A stretch of 64,000 nt of DNA, from assembly GCF_964204645.1 (NCBI RefSeq), contig NC_134026.1:2914001-2978000 (forward strand), written 5' to 3'. A program made the position numbers and the translations under genes. The notes below the pieces were generated by a model. It saw only the letters and a program-made list of their open reading frames with translations. It did no database searches and was not told the origin of the DNA. Positions within the stretch are counted from its first letter, which is position 1. Every line of letters starts with the position of its first letter. This document shows, in pieces, positions 37,347 through 47,942 of this stretch. The stretch comes from Tubulanus polymorphus (Eukaryota; Nemertea; Palaeonemertea; Tubulaniformes; Tubulanidae).

Positions 37347-38560
37347 ATGGGGAATAGTGTCATTTTATTTTTAACCATTCTCGGCAGTTTACAGGTAAGA
37401 AAATCAACTTTTTTCTTTATCCTCAAATAGCTTCATCCGAGTAATAAAGGCATTAAAAAGGTTTTCTTCATATAGATATGCAGCAGTTCAAGTCAATTCG
37501 ATAATTTGGACCGAATTGAGGTCAAAAGATCGGATCGTATTAACATCGCTTGTAAGGTAAAGCATAGAACTTTTTACGTTTGTCCCTTTGTCACTAGACC
37601 ATTCGTGATCTGTTATAATACCACAGGTAAGATCGTCTGGGGTGTTGCAAGAATGCAAGAGTTAAATCTACTGCAGGTAAAAATGCCAGCGGAAAAAAAA
37701 ATACCAGAAGGAAATATGCACTATTTATGCACTATATTCATATTGATAATTATAACAACAAAAATAAAACTTTCGATTTGATAAATTATAACGAATTAGT
37801 GTGTCCAAGTCTTCTAAGAACTATTCATTTAATTGTTGATTTGATATTTGAATTACACCAAACTCGCTTGCAAAACACCCTCGAATTTCTGGGTACAATT
37901 TCACCGAAACCTTTGGTTCCATAAATGACAACATGATAGCTTGTCAAAATCTTCTCATAAACTATTCATTTATTTGTTGATTTGATATTACAGATTACAA
38001 CACGTATTTATTTACCTCTGGCATTTTTTATCGAGGGTAAGATTTTTCCCCTGCCATTTGTACCAATGGCATTATTACCTAGGAGGATTCTATGAGGTCA
38101 GATGTTGAGTTTGAAATATGACGCGAATACACTTTTTACTGAAATACACGCAAAATGCAAATCAAGGAAACGGAATGAAAATGATTTCTGTTATTTATCC
38201 AAAAAACCAGAAACGACTGTCAGATTTAACTCTTTTGAAAAACATAAGTCTAACACGATTTACTGTGATTCTTTTACTCAATGCAAATAGGGTGTAAACT
38301 GTGGAAGTAACAGCCACTGTGTTGATCTAGGAGTAACAGAAGTACCATGTAGGCAAAACCAGTCACGTACTTGCAAAGCTTGGGCATTCAGTTGCGAAGA
38401 GAATGTATCACCACCAAAACCAGGAAATTGTCCAGAATATGACATCCTTTTTAGAGGATCTTGTGATAACATGCAGCGATGTAACGACGACACGAACTGT
38501 CCGACAAACCAGAAATGCTGTCTTCACAGGTGCGGTGCAAGTTGCTTGTCTCCAGAATAG
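37347..38560 (+). CDS. Small secreted protein with a WAP domain
   Basis: Exon 1 (37347-37394) encodes MGNSVIFLLTILGSLQ, a signal peptide, then GT. Exon 2 starts at 37476 (ICSSSSQFDNLDRIEVKRSD...). Its donor could be 37556 (IACK|) or 37676 (LNLLQ|); both are phase 0. Exon 3 (38291-38560) begins VNCGSNSHCVDLG and ends in a whey-acidic-protein domain: PKPGNCP, then C-x4-C-x5-C-x5-CC-x3-CG-x2-C up to the stop. WAP domains are four-disulfide cores found in secreted protease inhibitors and antimicrobial proteins. Exon 2 with the longer end could be part of an Ig-like or Cys-rich domain. Protein length is 133-173 aa depending on the donor. The WAP call is firm; the middle of the gene is not. Confidence 0.7.
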
Positions 38561-39444
38561 GGTTCTTTGATAATGGATACTGATTATGGCTCCAATAGCA
38601 AAAAGGACAGAAACAAAATGTAGATTTTACGAAGGAAATGATCTTGAAGATAGATATATCGCTCTATTTGTATCCGTATTGTAATTATTCGCATTATTTT
38701 GACTTATTTGTCAGTACAAGATATGATAGTAAAACTATAGCAAAAATATACATATAATAATCATTATATCAAGTTATGATTTTTCATTCGTGAAGTGTCG
38801 CGAAAATATGCGAAGATCTTTTCGATCAACCATGAAATATGTGGTGGCTTCTATCGGATGACGGTATATTCTCGACTTCACAAATTGCTCAAAGACATCG
38901 ATAAATTTCTAAGGAAATATCGGCTCAGTTGATAGACACCGAACTCGCAGTTCCCAGGCTCAAATTGATACAAAAAGTGTAATCATTCACATTGATATCC
39001 AATATACAAAAAGAGATATATTGACGCCGCTTTGATCTATGCGCAGTTCGAACTGGGTGATTGCAAAGAAACGATTTTGCAAAATTTAAGTCGATTTCGA
39101 GAAAAAAAAACATTATATCTTGTTGAGGAAATACATCAGAATACATCAGAAAATATTCTGGTACAAAAAATATCACATGCTACTTGAATTCAAGTACACA
39201 AAAATAAAGTTTATGGTCGAAGCGTCAGCCGTCACACAACTAGTATATCACAGTCACATGATTATTGAGGGTTCAATCTTTTAATTGCCTATCGATCGTT
39301 ATGGTACTATAGGCGTTTTGTGACAAAAAGAATCTTCGTTTACGTCAAGGGAACCTGGCTCCCCGTTTGCTCAATGAATTCATTGTAACTATCGTCGATA
39401 TTGTCATTTCTCAAACTAATACTCATTTTCTCAGCTTCGATGTG
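38561..39444. other. Intergenic between WAP and repeat-protein genes
   Basis: No gene seen. It contains the 3' flank of the WAP gene (AATAAA near 39203) and the 3' flank of the 33-aa repeat gene on the other strand. Confidence 0.45.
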
Positions 39445-42400
39445 CTAAACATTAGCCTCGACTTCAATTACTGAATCAATATCTAAATGCCCATGTCCTT
39501 GGGCAATTGTCAAGTTGACATCGGGCTGCGCAAGTTCGACGGGCTGAACATTAGCCTCGACTTCAATTTCTGCATCAATATCTGAATGCCCATGTCCTTG
39601 GGCACTTGCTAAGTTGACATCGGGATGCTCAACTTCAACGGGCTGAATTTTGGTTTCACCTTCAATTTCTGTATCAATGTCTGAATGCCCATGTCCTTGG
39701 GCATTTGTTAAGTTAACATAGGGCTGCTCAACTTCAATGGACTGAACTTTGGTTCCACCTTCAATTTCTGCATCAATATCTGAATGCCCATGTCCTTGGG
39801 CACTTGCTAAGTTGACATCGGGCTGCTCAACTTCGGTGGGCTGAACTCTGGATTCAACTTCAATTTCTGCATCAATATCTAAATGCCCATGCCTATGGGC
39901 ATTTGTTAAGTTGACATCGGGCTGCTCAACTTCAACGGGCTGAACACTGGATTCAACTTCAATTTCTGCATCAATATCTAAATGCCCATGTCCATGGGCA
40001 TTTGTTAAGTTGACATCGGGCTGCTCAACTTCAACGGGCTGAACACTGGATTCAACTTCAATTTCTGCATCAATATCCCAATGCCCATGTCCTTGGGCAT
40101 TTGTTAAGTTAACATAGGGCTGCTCAACTTCAATGGACTGAACTTTGGTTCCACCTTCAATTTCTGCATCAATATCTGAATGCCCATGTCCTAGGGCACT
40201 TGCTAAGTTGACATCGGGCTGCTCAACTTCGGTGGGCTGAACTCTGGATTCAACTTCAATTTCTGCATCAATATCTAAATGCCCATGCCTATGGGCATTT
40301 GTTAAGTTGACATCGGGCTGCTCAACTTCAACGGGCTGAACACTGGATTCAACTTCAATTTCTGCATCAATATCTAAATGCCCATGTCTATGGGCATTTG
40401 TTAAGTTGACATCGGGCTGCTCGACTTCGATGGACTGAACTTTGGTTCCACCTTCAATTTCTGCATCAATATCTGAATGCCCATGTCCTTGGGCACTTGC
40501 TAAGTTGACATCGGGCTGCTCAACTTCGGTGGGCTGAACTCTGGATTCAACTTCAATTTCTGCATCAATGTCTAAATGCCCATGCCTATGGGCATTTGTT
40601 AAGTTGACATCGGGCTGCTCGACTTCGACGGGCTGAACACTGGATTCAACTTCAATTTCTGCATCAATATCTAAATGCCCATGCCTATGGGCATTTGTTA
40701 AGTTGACATCGGGCTGCTCGACTTCGACGGGCTGAACACTGGATTCAACTTCAATTTCTGCATCAATATCTAAATGCCCATGTCTATGGGCATTTGTAAA
40801 GTTGACATCGGGCTGCTCAACTTCAGCGGGCTGAATTTTGGTTTCACCTTCAATTTCTGCATCAATATCTAAATGCCCATGTCTATGGGCATTTGTTAAG
40901 TTGACATCGGGCTGCTCGACTTCGATGGACTGAACTTTGGTTCCACCTTCAATTTCTGCATCAATATCTAAATGCCCATGCCTATGGGCATTTGTTAAGT
41001 TGACATCAGGCTGCTCAACTTCAACGGGCTTAACTCTAGATTCAACTTCAATTTCTGCATCAATATCTAAATGCCCATGTCCTTGTGCAATTGTTAAGTT
41101 GACATCGGGCTGCTCAACTTCGGTGGGCTGAACTCTGGATTCAACTTCAATTTCTGCATCAATGTCTAAATGCCCATGCCTATGGGCATTTGTTAAGTTG
41201 ACATCGGGCTGCTCGACTTCGACGGGCTGAACACTGGATTCAACTTCAATTTCTGCATCAATATCTAAATGCCCATGCCTATGGGCATTTGTTAAGTTGA
41301 CATCGGGCTGCTCGACTTCGACGGGCTGAACACTGGATTCGACTTCAATTTCTGCATCAATATCTAAATGCCCATGCCTATGGGCATTTGTTAAGTTGAC
41401 ATCGGGCTGCTCGACTTCGACGGGCTGAACACTGGATTCAACTTCAATTTCTGCATCAATATCTAAATGCCCATGTCTATGGGCATTTGTTAAGTTGACA
41501 TCGGGCTGCTCAACTTCAACGGGCTTAACTCTAGATTCAACTTCAATTTCTGCATCAATATCTAAATGCCCATGTCCTTGTGCACTTGCTAAGTTGACAT
41601 CGGGCTGCTCGACTTCGACGGGCTGAACACTGGATTCAACTTCAATTTCTGCATCAATATCTAAATGCCCATGGCTATGGGCATTTGTTAAGTTGACATC
41701 GGGCTGCTCAACTTCAACGGGCTTAACTCTAGATTCAACTTCAATTTCTGCATCAATATCTAAATGTCCATGTCCTTGGGCACTTGCTAAGTTGACATCG
41801 GGATGCTCAACTTCAACGGGCTGAATTTTGGTTTCACCTTCAATTTCTGCATCAATATCTAAATGCCCATGTCCTTGGGCAATTGTTAAGTTAGCATAGG
41901 GCTGCTCAACTTCGATGGACTGAACTTTGGTCCCGCCTTCAATTTCTGCATCAATATCTGAATGCCCATGTCCTTGGGCACTAGTTAAGTTGACATCGGG
42001 CTGCTCAACTTCAACGGGCTTAACTCTAGATTCAACTTCAATTTCCGCATCAATATCTAAATGCCCATGTCCTTGTGCACTTGCTAAGTTGACATCGGGC
42101 TGCTCAACTTCGGCGGGCTGAATTTTGGTTTCACCTTCAATTTCTGCATCAATATCCCAACGCCCATGTCCTTGGGCATTTGTTAAGTTAGCATAGGGCT
42201 GCTCAACTTCGATGGACTGAACTTTGGTTCCGCCTTCAATTTCTGCATCAATATCTGAATGCCCATGTCCTTGGGCACTTGCTAAGTTGATATCGGGCTG
42301 CTCAACTTCGGCGGGCTGAATTTTGGTTTCACCTTCAATTTCTGCATTAATATCCCAATGCCCATGTCCATGGGCATTTGTTAAGTTGACATCGGGCTGC

Positions 42401-44247
42401 TCAAGATCGACGGGCTGAACATTAGCCTCGACTTCAATTTCTGCATCAATATCTAAATGCCCATGTCCTTGGCCATTTGTTAAGTTAACATAGGGCTGCT
42501 CAACTTCAACGGACTGAACTTTGGTTCCACCTTCAATTTCTGCATCAATATACAAATTTTCAGACGTAGGGCCACTTGTTAAGTTGACATCGGGATGCTC
42601 AATATCGGTAGGCTGAACTTTGGATTCACCTTCAATTTCTGCATCAATATCCCAATGCCCATGTCCTTGGGCAATTGTTAAGTTAACATAGGGCTGCTCA
42701 ACTTCGATGGACTGAACTTTGGTTCCGCCTTCAATTTCTGCATCAATATCTGAATGCCCATGTCCTTGGGCACTAGTTAAGTTGACATCGGGCTGCTCAA
42801 CTTCAACGGGCTTAACTCTAGATTCAACTTCAATTTCCGCATCAATATCTAAATGCCCATGTCCTTGTGCACTTGCTAAGTTGACATCGGGCTGCTCAAC
42901 TTCGGCGGGCTGAATTTTGGTTTCAACTTCAATTTCTGCATCAATATCCCAACGCCCATGTCCTTGGGCATTTGTTAAGTTAGCATAGGGCTGCTCAACT
43001 TCGATGGACTGAACTTTGGTTCCGCCTTCAATTTCTGCATCAATATCCCAACGCCCATGTCCTTGGGCATTTGTTAAGTTAGCATAGGGCTGCTCAACTT
43101 CAACGGACTGAACTTTGGTTCCACCTTCAATTTCTGCATCAATATACAAATTTTCAGACGTAGGGCCAATTGTTAAGTTGACATCGGGATGCTCAATATC
43201 GGTAGGCTGAACTTTGGATTCAACTTCAATTTCTGATCCAACGTGCAAATGTCTAACTGTATGTACGTTCCTATTTAATGTATTGACTTCAATTATCCGA
43301 TCATCATCAAAATCTGAATGTTCTACGTTATATTCAATCTCAAACGCGTTAGCACTTTCCCGGATACTAGATTTTGAATCCGAAGACGTCGAAAAACTTC
43401 GTTCGTCGTCGGCTAATACAGGAGAAGCAGTTTCTCTTTCGATTCCAACGCTTAACGTAACCTTTTGTCCGCTATCATCCAGAGGGTTCTCGATGTCAGT
43501 GATAAAGATAGGCTTCATGTTTGTTGAATCTACAGAGGAACTTCGCAATGGTTTTTTCACGAGATTGGTGACGTCATCAACGGAAATATGGCTGATCGAT
43601 GACCCCCTTCGAAGCGAGGGCGAAGTAACTGAACTCTTACGCGACATCGTCGTGCGGCTTCGTACTGAATTCTGTCGGGACGGAGGTTTTACGGTCCCGA
43701 CATCAGCCATAAATGCCAATATCGAATCAGACTCTTGTGTCTTCGTACGCATAACTTTCGATGGTTTCTTACTGCTATCAAGAGCTGGCAATCTTCTGCC
43801 AGGAGCCGATATACTTCGTGTCTTGTGCGGGTTATCGCCCGAATACCCGTATCTAGGACATTGGTGGAAATCGAGTGCGGATGAAAGCTCCCGACCAGCG
43901 GCAAACCCCTTCTGTTTAACGTTGGTCAACAGTTTGTATTGACGCGTTATTACTGTTGGTTTTGATACTCGTTCGACTATTTCATTGAGTTTTCCCTTAT
44001 CAACTTCTCTAAACGCCGGATATTTGTCGAAGCTTTTTATCGATCGATTGAGAATCAATTGTTCGAATTTTCCATCTTTATCATCGATTCGTTTCCAAAT
44101 AGCAAATTTGTTGCGACTGGCGACAGTGTGGTCAGTAGTCAGTCTGTCATTTATACTCTGAATCGATGGTCGGTATGGCTGTTCGTAATATATCTCGCCG
44201 TCTACATCAACAGTTTTCACACGTAATAAGGACGGTAAAGAAGACAT
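39445..44247 (-). CDS. 1600-aa protein of 33-residue tandem repeats
   Basis: Single uninterrupted frame. Residues 1-335 are unique: a basic, globular-looking start (YPAFREVDKGKLNEIVERVS, CPRYGYSGDN) followed by Ser-rich linkers (SRKSSVTSPSLRRGSSISHI). From about residue 336 to the stop there are about 38 complete 33-aa units and one partial. The consensus starts DAEIEVESSVQPVEVEQPDV and ends NLTNAHRHGHLDI. Variants include EGGTKVQSIEVEQPY and GPTSENLY. Every unit is exactly 33 aa. The repeat is acidic, with a His-rich end (HRHGHL, QGHGHSD). No signal peptide or membrane segment is seen, so it is probably cytosolic or nuclear. No family recognised for either part. The antisense strand has long open stretches only because of codon periodicity. 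Confidence 0.85.
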   Translation of the reverse strand: MSSLPSLLRVKTVDVDGEIYYEQPYRPSIQSINDRLTTDHTVASRNKFAIWKRIDDKDGKFEQLILNRSIKSFDKYPAFREVDKGKLNEIVERVSKPTVITRQYKLLTNVKQKGFAAGRELSSALDFHQCPRYGYSGDNPHKTRSISAPGRRLPALDSSKKPSKVMRTKTQESDSILAFMADVGTVKPPSRQNSVRSRTTMSRKSSVTSPSLRRGSSISHISVDDVTNLVKKPLRSSSVDSTNMKPIFITDIENPLDDSGQKVTLSVGIERETASPVLADDERSFSTSSDSKSSIRESANAFEIEYNVEHSDFDDDRIIEVNTLNRNVHTVRHLHVGSEIEVESKVQPTDIEHPDVNLTIGPTSENLYIDAEIEGGTKVQSVEVEQPYANLTNAQGHGRWDIDAEIEGGTKVQSIEVEQPYANLTNAQGHGRWDIDAEIEVETKIQPAEVEQPDVNLASAQGHGHLDIDAEIEVESRVKPVEVEQPDVNLTSAQGHGHSDIDAEIEGGTKVQSIEVEQPYVNLTIAQGHGHWDIDAEIEGESKVQPTDIEHPDVNLTSGPTSENLYIDAEIEGGTKVQSVEVEQPYVNLTNGQGHGHLDIDAEIEVEANVQPVDLEQPDVNLTNAHGHGHWDINAEIEGETKIQPAEVEQPDINLASAQGHGHSDIDAEIEGGTKVQSIEVEQPYANLTNAQGHGRWDIDAEIEGETKIQPAEVEQPDVNLASAQGHGHLDIDAEIEVESRVKPVEVEQPDVNLTSAQGHGHSDIDAEIEGGTKVQSIEVEQPYANLTIAQGHGHLDIDAEIEGETKIQPVEVEHPDVNLASAQGHGHLDIDAEIEVESRVKPVEVEQPDVNLTNAHSHGHLDIDAEIEVESSVQPVEVEQPDVNLASAQGHGHLDIDAEIEVESRVKPVEVEQPDVNLTNAHRHGHLDIDAEIEVESSVQPVEVEQPDVNLTNAHRHGHLDIDAEIEVESSVQPVEVEQPDVNLTNAHRHGHLDIDAEIEVESSVQPVEVEQPDVNLTNAHRHGHLDIDAEIEVESRVQPTEVEQPDVNLTIAQGHGHLDIDAEIEVESRVKPVEVEQPDVNLTNAHRHGHLDIDAEIEGGTKVQSIEVEQPDVNLTNAHRHGHLDIDAEIEGETKIQPAEVEQPDVNFTNAHRHGHLDIDAEIEVESSVQPVEVEQPDVNLTNAHRHGHLDIDAEIEVESSVQPVEVEQPDVNLTNAHRHGHLDIDAEIEVESRVQPTEVEQPDVNLASAQGHGHSDIDAEIEGGTKVQSIEVEQPDVNLTNAHRHGHLDIDAEIEVESSVQPVEVEQPDVNLTNAHRHGHLDIDAEIEVESRVQPTEVEQPDVNLASALGHGHSDIDAEIEGGTKVQSIEVEQPYVNLTNAQGHGHWDIDAEIEVESSVQPVEVEQPDVNLTNAHGHGHLDIDAEIEVESSVQPVEVEQPDVNLTNAHRHGHLDIDAEIEVESRVQPTEVEQPDVNLASAQGHGHSDIDAEIEGGTKVQSIEVEQPYVNLTNAQGHGHSDIDTEIEGETKIQPVEVEHPDVNLASAQGHGHSDIDAEIEVEANVQPVELAQPDVNLTIAQGHGHLDIDSVIEVEANV
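39447..43240. repeat. 99-bp coding minisatellite, ~38 copies
   Basis: The unit is exactly 99 bp and in frame throughout. It contains aaatgcccat...atgggcattt, an inverted repeat with 10-bp arms around a 4-base loop, most exact in units with HRHGHL. Longer-range duplications exist: the segments starting at 41927 and 42719 are nearly identical over about 195 bp and are 792 bp apart (eight units). The outermost units (around 42550 and 43140) share a rarer variant with atacaaattttcagacgtag. Confidence 0.95.
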
Positions 44248-45108
44248 GATTACTAAATCCTAGATATCAATAATAAAGGATTTTTCCATAACCGGTACAT
44301 TTCCAATAGATTTAGATCCTGGTATTTCCTTTTTTGGAGACACAAAACAAATACATCCGTGTTCTAGCATTAGACGGCTATATTAGACGGTACTGTTAGT
44401 CGCTATAGAAAATATCACTTAGCGCGCAGTACTTAATGTATGTATGCAGACCTATAAAAGGTGAAGCGTGACAATACCAGGCCAATTTTAATCCAAAAGA
44501 TTAGCCGCACGATTTAGATATTATTCTTTTTATTTCGTACCGCGCCAATAGATAATCTAACGGATAGAGCCCACTATTCTTAGAAACGTTGTTTAATGAC
44601 CAAAACCAGATGCATAAAACGCTTATTGTACATACATATATTTCGGAGATTAGATCAATCTACATAATCAACTAAGAGTAATCCGTTAGATTATTCTGTC
44701 TCAAAACTGAATTATGGGCCATAGTTCTACTAATTCCAGTTGAAATTATTTGAAAATGAACCAAATTCAACTCTTTAATCAGACGGCAAGAAGAAGGCTG
44801 TTAACTGTCCGAAAGAGAGAACCAAGAAGAAGACTGGGGAAAAAAACTGGTAAAACAACGTCAATGAATACAAAACTCATGGCATTTCATATAATTTTCC
44901 GTTTATATTCCGTATTTATTCTTTAACTAAATAATTACAGCCCAAGTTGTCGCCGCATGAACTCAGTCGACAGACGTGGTTGTTCAGTTGAGTTCCGTAC
45001 ACAGTATATTCACTGACTCATGTACAACAGTAAATGTTAATCATAACAGAGGCTTTAATAAACGTGTGAATGTAGAATTGACTTATTCACTTGAATTTAT
45101 TTCAGTTT
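44248..45108. other. Upstream of repeat gene; no other gene
   Basis: Holds the presumed promoter of the 33-aa repeat gene and the 3' flank of the PGRP gene (minus-strand AATAAA near 45055). Nothing else recognised. Confidence 0.45.
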
Positions 45109-46389
45109 TTATAATTTGTCTTTTGGGGTTTCATTTTTGAAGTATAGTTGTTTTCGATCGGTCCTCGGGGGATTTCGATTATAATGCGGCCACGTTCTGA
45201 TTCGATTGTAAAGGGCATTGCCGGGGCATAGAGTTTGTCCCGCATCTCTGTGTCCATAGAGCGAATAGTTCGTGGTAACCTTAGCGTATCTCGAAAAGCA
45301 CTGAAATTAAACAGAAAAAGATCTAATGTTACAAGGGGGTTAAATGGTTATGTAATTTGACGTGGGATTGTGACTGGATCGAGGAGTCTATTTTCAAAAA
45401 AAGAAATTAGCTTTGAAAAATATCATCGTACCATCATTAGATTCGATGCCGCTCTTTGAGCCGATGCGGTGGGCAGACTGTTCATGAAGTTACCGACAAA
45501 GCAAATTCCGAGTGAACGACTGTTGAAACCTTTGCATTGAGCACCGACTCTTCCCCAACCTCGTCCCTCATAGGCATTTCCATCTCCTCCGACCAGGAAA
45601 TTATAACCGATATCGTCCCATTCTGTAAAACGGATAAAATACATTTCATCTAGATTACGTTCGGGAGATTAAATGCAATATGCTCGCGCTAATTGTTTAT
45701 GTACGTCGTTACGAATACATGACTAATATAATTTCAATGTTTAGATAAACAGCGATTGTTTATCATTGTTGTCACCGAAACAGCTAACAACAACATGATG
45801 GCCCTATACCTAAATTTAGAATTCTTAATTAACTTTCTAGACAAGATATTTACGCTTATTCATCGTTTCCAGTATGATAAGTATACTAATAGAATGAAAT
45901 ATGTGCGTGGGCATTAACGGCATTACTTCCCGGTTTGAACACATAAAATCGTTTTATAAATTTCAGTCTACTTATAGAATTAAAAGAATTTAACAATTGA
46001 TCCATAGGCTGATGCAGTTATCATTCAAAGTTGAAAACCTACTTCTGACATCCATGTGATAAGCTTGTATAGCTCGAACGATACGTTTGCATGAGTCGGT
46101 TTGTTGGCATTGAGGTCCTGCTGAATGATGGATGAACACATACGGTACAGGCGTCGCCAAGGTAGAATATCTTCTCGCCCGACGAGCTCCCCATTGTGCC
46201 CTCGTGATCACGTTGACACCAGGGCAATTGTATTGCATCGAAAACTGCAATACTGAAAGATCCAAACGAAAAAGTTTTCTTAATCAAACTAGATAATGTG
46301 AAATTATTTCTTCATTTTGCTTGATGAGACACTTTTGTCAGTTGCTTACTAGATAAGAGTATCAGAACTATCATCAAAGTTTTCGCCAT
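45109..46389 (-). CDS. Peptidoglycan recognition protein, amidase type
   Basis: Four exons (46389-46350, 46252-46043, 45622-45432, 45300-45109), phases 1, 1 and 0, giving 210 aa. A short signal peptide ([14 protein letters not shown]) precedes one PGRP/amidase_2 domain. It contains the family start [12 protein letters not shown], the pocket [28 protein letters not shown], and [12 protein letters not shown]. The zinc ligands and catalytic positions of active amidases are all present: the first His of IHHSAG, the Tyr of GYNF, the His of GHRD and the Cys of LCPG. The protein should therefore cleave peptidoglycan stem peptides outside the cell, in antibacterial defence or control of symbionts. 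The length is typical of short secreted PGRPs (PGRP-S type). There is a short charged C-terminal tail. Confidence 0.93.
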
Positions 46390-47942
46390 TCTTTTATCGG
46401 ACTACGCTGGCAGACCCAATACCTTTGGTGTATACAAGATCAAGTGATACTGGAAAACCCAGTGTATAATCAAATATTATATTTATGGTCCATTAGCTTT
46501 TTGTGATAACGTCCGTTTAATTGGCCTGAACAGACATCACGTGGCTACAAAATCACGAGACTATATTTCGCATATATATATATTTTTTAGTCTTTTGTTA
46601 CACCTTCCGCATTCCTCATACTTTACAGTAAAATATCTGGAATGCGGATGTTAATTGCTAAATTGCGAAATACAGAATGGGAAATCATGTAACACGTTTA
46701 CTTGGTAATTGTTCCATGGGTAGAAATGCCAGACGTAAAAATATACCATAGGTAAAAAATGCTGGGAGTTAGTACATGTCGCCTACGTGTTTAGCAATTT
46801 AATTACTTTCAAAACAATAAAAAAAGAATTTTCAAAATCGTTTTCTTTCTCGTTTTCAACGAAATGGATTAGAGTCTCAAATATTCTCATAAAAAAATCG
46901 TTTGGTTGTATAGATTTCCTATTAGAAATTGCAACAAACTAGCTTGTCAAGATCTTCTCAATTTTTTTTATATAATTCCACAAGAACAGCGGTCGAGAAA
47001 TCATTTTTGTCTGACTTATGCTACCTGGAATCGGAAGCAATAACTATAGCTAAGGACGGGCTATGCTTAATTCTCTGGATAGTTCAGTCTATACCTGGTA
47101 CATTTTCACCTACAGTCAACCTGCCGCTCCGAGGACCTCTACCAAACAAGAAATCAAACACGCAAGAAAAAAATACTGAATGACATTTTTTTATTATAAA
47201 TGCAATTGGAGAAGACACATGACAGGAATTCTCAACATTTTATACAAACGTGTTAATGCATTCACATAATTGACATAACTGAAGACCAAATATCGTTCTT
47301 ATTGTAAAAAAAAAAACAACATGGTTCGATTTAACGAAAATGTTTATTTTATAAGCTAAAAAGGATTTTACTTTGCTCATCGAAAATGTATTATTGGTAG
47401 TCGTATTATTTTCCTTTTATTTCAGGAAAAATCTGATGACATTTATTTACAGGCAAACAAGAATTTTTACATTATACATACTGTAGTGAATAAGATATAG
47501 AAATCATTTATCAAGAACTTTCTCGTTTTTCTCAATCAACGGCACGATGGAATGTTTCTCTTTTCATTTTACATTCCACAATGGTTATAGAATTACGAAA
47601 TATCATCAACATGAAGTCAAATACTAATGCTAGAAAACAGAGGGCATCTTCGAAATGAACATCAAAAGTATCGAAGTCCATAATCAAAACTTTTAAAATG
47701 TTTTTGCGCAACCAAATACTCGTTTTTTTTTTAGACGATCATGATGTAAATTGGTTAAAATATCCTGTCTCTCGACTGTCGAATTGAAGTAATATATCAA
47801 ATAATCTATGACCATCAATACCATATAGAGCGATGCATTGATAAAAATATCTCAACAAACATAATAAAATACTTCCGTCAAAACAGAGCGGTGATATTTG
47901 TCAATTATTACTTTCTCGATGAACATTTTTGTTGGTAGATTA
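46390..47942. other. PRPF19 3' region and intergenic DNA
   Basis: No gene supported. 47200-47942 is probably the PRPF19 3' UTR (several minus-strand AATAAA). An imperfect inverted repeat lies at 46609-46665 (cttccgcattcc and ggaatgcggatg). A plus-strand frame at 46929-47183 has no recognisable content. Confidence 0.4.

Noticed and set aside
40937-42913. Plus-strand open frames (64 aa each, repeated) opposite the 33-aa repeat gene
   Set aside because: They are antisense shadows created by the 99-bp periodicity and codon bias; there are no start or splice contexts, and the minus-strand frame spans the whole array.
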